DNA of 64,000 nucleotides from an uncultured Sphingomonas sp. (GTDB taxonomy: Bacteria; Pseudomonadota; Alphaproteobacteria; Sphingomonadales; Sphingomonadaceae). The position numbers were made by a program, and so were the translations under genes. The DNA lies in the NCBI RefSeq assembly GCF_936927845.1, contig NZ_CAKZHV010000068.1:1-64000 (forward strand), read 5' to 3'. Positions 61,212 through 64,000 of this stretch are shown here, one piece after another. The notes under the pieces were generated by a model that was not told where the DNA came from, did not search any database, and saw only the letters and a list, made by a program, of their open reading frames with translations. Within the stretch, counting starts at the first letter, position 1. The number at the start of each line of letters is the position of its first letter.

Positions 61212-62479
61212 AACCAGGTCCTCACACCCGCCACGAAACTGAAGCCGCCGGTGTTGTCACCGCGTGCGCGGGTAAAGCGCGCCGTGTCGCCGAACTGCCG
61301 TTCCCAGGACACGCCGATGTAAGGGGCGAACTCGCGACGCCCCTCGTAGCGAAGACGAAACCCCGCCTCGAGGTCGGTGAGCCCCGAGCCGGTGCCGGTT
61401 TCGGGCACATCCTGGGCCGAGAAGTTGGCCTCTACCCGGGGCTGGAGCACGAACCAGTTGGTGATGCGCTGATCGTAATAGCCTTCGGCACGGCCAAGCA
61501 CGTCGCCCTTGTCGGAGAGGAACAGCGCGCCCTCCACTTCGAACCAACCGGGGGCCAATCCCTCGATCCCTACCGTCGCATAGGTGCGCGAAGGGTTGGG
61601 CTTGAAGTCGTAGCGAACGCCTGCCTGGAGGTTCCAGTAAGGATCGAGCGCCCGACTGTAGAGCGCTTGCACCTCGGCCTGTTCGAGCGGCTTGCCGAAC
61701 GTACCTTCTCCCTCGGTCTTGAGCGTGAAGCGATTGATGTCGCCTCCGATCCAAGCCTCGCCATCCCAGCGATAGCCGTCACCGCCCTTGCCCGCCTGAT
61801 ATTCGGCGAGGTTGAAGAGGATTTGATAGACGGTCATCCCGCCGTGCTCGCGGCGCAGATCGTTTTCGCGCGAGCTGGCCATGACGTCCGCTCCCCAGAA
61901 ACGGTCCGCGAGGTGGTCGCCGGCAGGGGCGGGAGCGGGCTTGTTGCCGGGGGAAAGGTCGGTTCCGACCTTCGCGGCCGACTGATTACCGGACATCGCC
62001 ATGCCCGGCATCGCGCTCATGTCATGGCCCGCATGTGGGTCCTGATGAGCGCCGGTCGATGCTCCCATGCCGGGCATGGCCGACATATCGTGCCCGGCGT
62101 GCGGGTCCTTGGCGGGCGCGGCCTGCTGACCGCCCATATCCATCCCCTGCATCCCGCTCATGTCGTGGCCGACGTGGGGATCGGGAGCCGGGGTCCGGCC
62201 CATGCTCATCCCGGGCATCTTCATGCCTGTCATGTCGTGCCCGGCGTGAGGGTCGGCCGCGGGCCGAGCGGCGCGCCTGACCGGTGCCTTCCGAGCCGGT
62301 GCCTTCCTGACCGCCGGCTTCTTCGTGGCCGGCTTCGCGCGCGCGGCCGGTTTTTTGGCGGGCATCTTCATCCCGGGCATGGACATGCCCGGCATCATGG
62401 AGTGGTCCATGCTTTGCCCGATCGCGGGGGCGGCGAGGCCGAACGACGCCAGGCCGGCAAGAAGAAGCGCGCGCGTCAT
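61208..62479 (-). CDS. copB: copper resistance outer membrane protein CopB
   Basis: The 423-residue protein has a signal ending PAIGQ and a Met/His/Lys-rich N-terminal region (residues about 23-165). A CopB barrel domain follows from residue 195 (FWGADVMASSRENDLRREHG), with WDGEAWIGGD, LQAGVRYDFKP and SWERQFGDT. It ends in a terminal Trp-Phe. It sequesters or exports copper at the outer membrane. Its ATG overlaps the copA stop by four bases. Four DPHxGHDM repeats lie in the N-terminal part. Confidence 0.92.
   Translation of the reverse strand: MTRALLLAGLASFGLAAPAIGQSMDHSMMPGMSMPGMKMPAKKPAARAKPATKKPAVRKAPARKAPVRRAARPAADPHAGHDMTGMKMPGMSMGRTPAPDPHVGHDMSGMQGMDMGGQQAAPAKDPHAGHDMSAMPGMGASTGAHQDPHAGHDMSAMPGMAMSGNQSAAKVGTDLSPGNKPAPAPAGDHLADRFWGADVMASSRENDLRREHGGMTVYQILFNLAEYQAGKGGDGYRWDGEAWIGGDINRFTLKTEGEGTFGKPLEQAEVQALYSRALDPYWNLQAGVRYDFKPNPSRTYATVGIEGLAPGWFEVEGALFLSDKGDVLGRAEGYYDQRITNWFVLQPRVEANFSAQDVPETGTGSGLTDLEAGFRLRYEGRREFAPYIGVSWERQFGDTARFTRARGDNTGGFSFVAGVRTWF
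62000..62254 (-). repeat. coding repeats: DPHxGHDM metal-binding units in CopB
   Basis: Four copies of D-P-H-A/V-G-H-D-M begin at residues 76, 100, 125 and 147 of CopB, spaced 22-25 residues apart. Each is followed by a Met-rich SAMPGM-like run. They are preceded by an A/K/P-rich segment (residues about 41-74). The layout suggests modular copper-binding sites grown by duplication. Confidence 0.8.
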
Positions 62480-64000
62480 GCTGCCGCTCCTGCCTTGCGG
62501 ACCTGGACGACCCGCATCATGCCGGCATGCATGTGGTAGAGCATATGGCAGTGGAAGGCCCAGTCGCCTTCCTCCCCGGTCACGTCCCAGCTCACAGTGC
62601 CGCCCGGTTGGACCAGCACGGTATGCTTCCGAGGCGCATAAGCGCCCTTACCCGTCACCAAGTCGAAAAAGTGGCCGTGAATGTGGATGGGATGACCCAT
62701 CATCGTGTCGTTGATGAGCGTCACCCGCACTCGCTCGCCATGGAGGATGGTAATCGGATCGGGGTTCTCCGACAGCTTTTCGCCGTCGAAGCCCCACATG
62801 TAGCGCTCCATGTTACCGGTCAGATGCAGTTTGATCTCGCGTTCCGGCGCACGCGTGTCCGGATTGCGATCGAGCGCCATCAGATCTCGATACGTCAGCA
62901 CACGGTGCCCGACGTTCTCGAGCCCCTGTCCGGGATCGCCGGTGCGATCGACCGGCATCGGCGAGATGGTCTGCACGCCCGGTCCCTTCGTCACCTCTGG
63001 CGCTTTGGAGAAGTCGCGCATGTTCATCGCGCCCATGTCCATGCCCGACATGTCCATGCCGCCCATCTGATCGCCGCTCATGCCGGGCATTGCCCCGCCT
63101 GCCTGGCCCATCCCGGGCATGGCGGAGCCTTGGGCCTGCCCGTGGTCCATGCCCGCCATGCTGCCCGCTGCGGCGCCGGCCGCCCCATGGTTCATTTGCG
63201 AATGATCCATGCCCGGCATCGTGCCGGTGCCGTGACCCATCGCGGCATGGTCCATGCCCGACATCGATCCCGCCGCGGCGCCCTTAGCACCATGGTCCAT
63301 CGTGCCATGATCCATGCCGCCCATGCCCATGTCCTTCATGGTCGCGAGCGGGCGCTTGCGGAGCGGAGGCACCTCGGCAGCCATGCCTTCGCGCGGCGCG
63401 AGCGTCGCGCGCGCCATGCCGGAGCGGTCGATGCTCTCGCCGACCAGCGTATAGGCGCGCAGGTCGGGCGGCGTGACGATCGCGTCATAGGTTTCCGCCG
63501 GGCCGAACTGGAACTCGTCGATCTCGATCGGACGGACGTTCAAGCCATCGGCCGCGACGATCGTCATCGGCAGGCCCGGGATGCGGACGTTAAAGGTGGT
63601 CATCGACGATGCGTTGATGAAGCGCAGCCGCACTCGCTCGCTGGGTCGGAACAGCGCCGTCCAGTTGTCCTTGGGTCCGTAACCGTTGACCAGGTAGGTG
63701 TAGACCGAACCCGTGACGTCGGCGACGTCGGCGGGGTCCATCCGCATCTTGCCCCACTCGAGCCGCTCTTTCAGCGACTGATCCTTGCCGGCGAGGAGCC
63801 CGGATAGGGTTTGGCGCTGGCGGTTGAAGTAGCCCGATTCCTTCTTCAGCCGGTCGAACAGGTAATGCGGGTGACGGAAGCTGTGATCGGACAGCACGAT
63901 GACGTGCTCCCGATCGAACTGCACCGGGTCGGGGTTCTTGGGATCGATCAGGATTGGACCATAATGCCCTTCCTGCTCCTGCAGCCCGGAATGGCTATGA
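62476..64000 (-). CDS. copA: multicopper oxidase CopA, 5' end outside window
   Basis: The visible C-terminal part of about 508 residues starts in the T2/T3 site block HSHSGLQEQEGHYGP. It continues with a central cupredoxin domain, then a Met/His-rich insertion (63019-63339) with repeated GMDH and MPGM units. The final copper motifs are HPIHIHGHFF and HCHMLYHMHAGM, which supply the type 1, 2 and 3 ligands. It oxidises periplasmic Cu(I). The frame remains open to base 64000, so the N-terminus and Tat signal lie beyond the window. It is first among the copper genes seen here. Confidence 0.93.
   Translation of the reverse strand, partial: HSHSGLQEQEGHYGPILIDPKNPDPVQFDREHVIVLSDHSFRHPHYLFDRLKKESGYFNRQRQTLSGLLAGKDQSLKERLEWGKMRMDPADVADVTGSVYTYLVNGYGPKDNWTALFRPSERVRLRFINASSMTTFNVRIPGLPMTIVAADGLNVRPIEIDEFQFGPAETYDAIVTPPDLRAYTLVGESIDRSGMARATLAPREGMAAEVPPLRKRPLATMKDMGMGGMDHGTMDHGAKGAAAGSMSGMDHAAMGHGTGTMPGMDHSQMNHGAAGAAAGSMAGMDHGQAQGSAMPGMGQAGGAMPGMSGDQMGGMDMSGMDMGAMNMRDFSKAPEVTKGPGVQTISPMPVDRTGDPGQGLENVGHRVLTYRDLMALDRNPDTRAPEREIKLHLTGNMERYMWGFDGEKLSENPDPITILHGERVRVTLINDTMMGHPIHIHGHFFDLVTGKGAYAPRKHTVLVQPGGTVSWDVTGEEGDWAFHCHMLYHMHAGMMRVVQVRKAGAAA
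63019..63339 (-). repeat. coding Met/His-rich segment of CopA
   Basis: About 107 residues are made of short units such as GMDHG, GMDHAAMGHG, GTMPGMDH and GGMDMSGMDM between the second and third cupredoxin domains. Methionine-rich insertions of this kind bind Cu(I) in CopA/CueO proteins. Confidence 0.75.

Overview
The window is GC-rich chromosomal DNA of an alphaproteobacterium, most likely a Sphingomonas-type sphingomonad. The signs are a fused ispDF, the dusB-ntrB-ntrC-ntrY-ntrX-hfq-hflX order typical of Alphaproteobacteria, an Hfq made of two Sm domains in tandem, several TonB-dependent receptors, and an aspartyl-tRNA synthetase with non-discriminating signatures. No rRNA, intact tRNA, CRISPR array or complete insertion sequence was seen.

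Left edge (1-1.7 kb): a partial alpha/beta-hydrolase gene, a Crp-type helix-turn-helix fragment and a 48-bp copy of the 3' end of tRNA-Ala(GGC). This looks like the decayed distal end of an integrated island. Then come a DUF1003 protein and a ZnuD-like TonB receptor.

4.7-13.6 kb (minus strand): a complete high-affinity potassium uptake operon, read as porin-like outer membrane protein, 27-aa membrane peptide, kdpF, kdpA, kdpB, kdpC, kdpD, kdpE. Consecutive genes overlap or lie 16 bp or less apart. 13.8-18.8 kb (plus): a cobalamin riboswitch followed by a complete vitamin B12 uptake operon (btuB-btuF-btuC-btuD). 18.8-23.2 kb: a DUF389 membrane protein, an unassigned membrane protein, an acyl-CoA dehydrogenase and a standalone LuxR-type DNA-binding protein.

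23.3-29.5 kb: a gluconate/glucoside module with GntP permease, GntR regulator, GntK kinase, GH3 beta-glucosidase and SMP-30 lactonase. Together they could turn glucosides into glucose, gluconolactone and gluconate, then 6-phosphogluconate for the Entner-Doudoroff pathway. The step from glucose to lactone is not encoded here. 29.5-35.1 kb: a PAS-GGDEF diguanylate cyclase and a three-subunit molybdenum aldehyde oxidoreductase (paoABC-like).

35.2-56.6 kb: housekeeping core with DHH and calcineurin-like phosphoesterases, an I78 inhibitor, RNase D, AspRS, an amino-acid permease, carbonic anhydrase, LipA, a RatA/Coq10-like protein, CinA, IspDF, DusB, the two nitrogen two-component systems NtrBC and NtrYX, tandem Hfq, HflX and MazG.

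56.7-64 kb: a heavy-metal island. A mer-type operator separates a divergent MerR regulator from a glutaredoxin-MauE fusion, a Cys-containing exported protein and a tiny CC-rich exported protein. Converging on these is a copper-resistance operon: copA (cut by the right edge), copB, a PepSY protein with an apparent CTG start, two DUF305 proteins and a DUF411 protein. The most novel points are the MerR/Grx-MauE/CC-rich module, the tandem Hfq, and the porin and micro-peptide attached to kdp.
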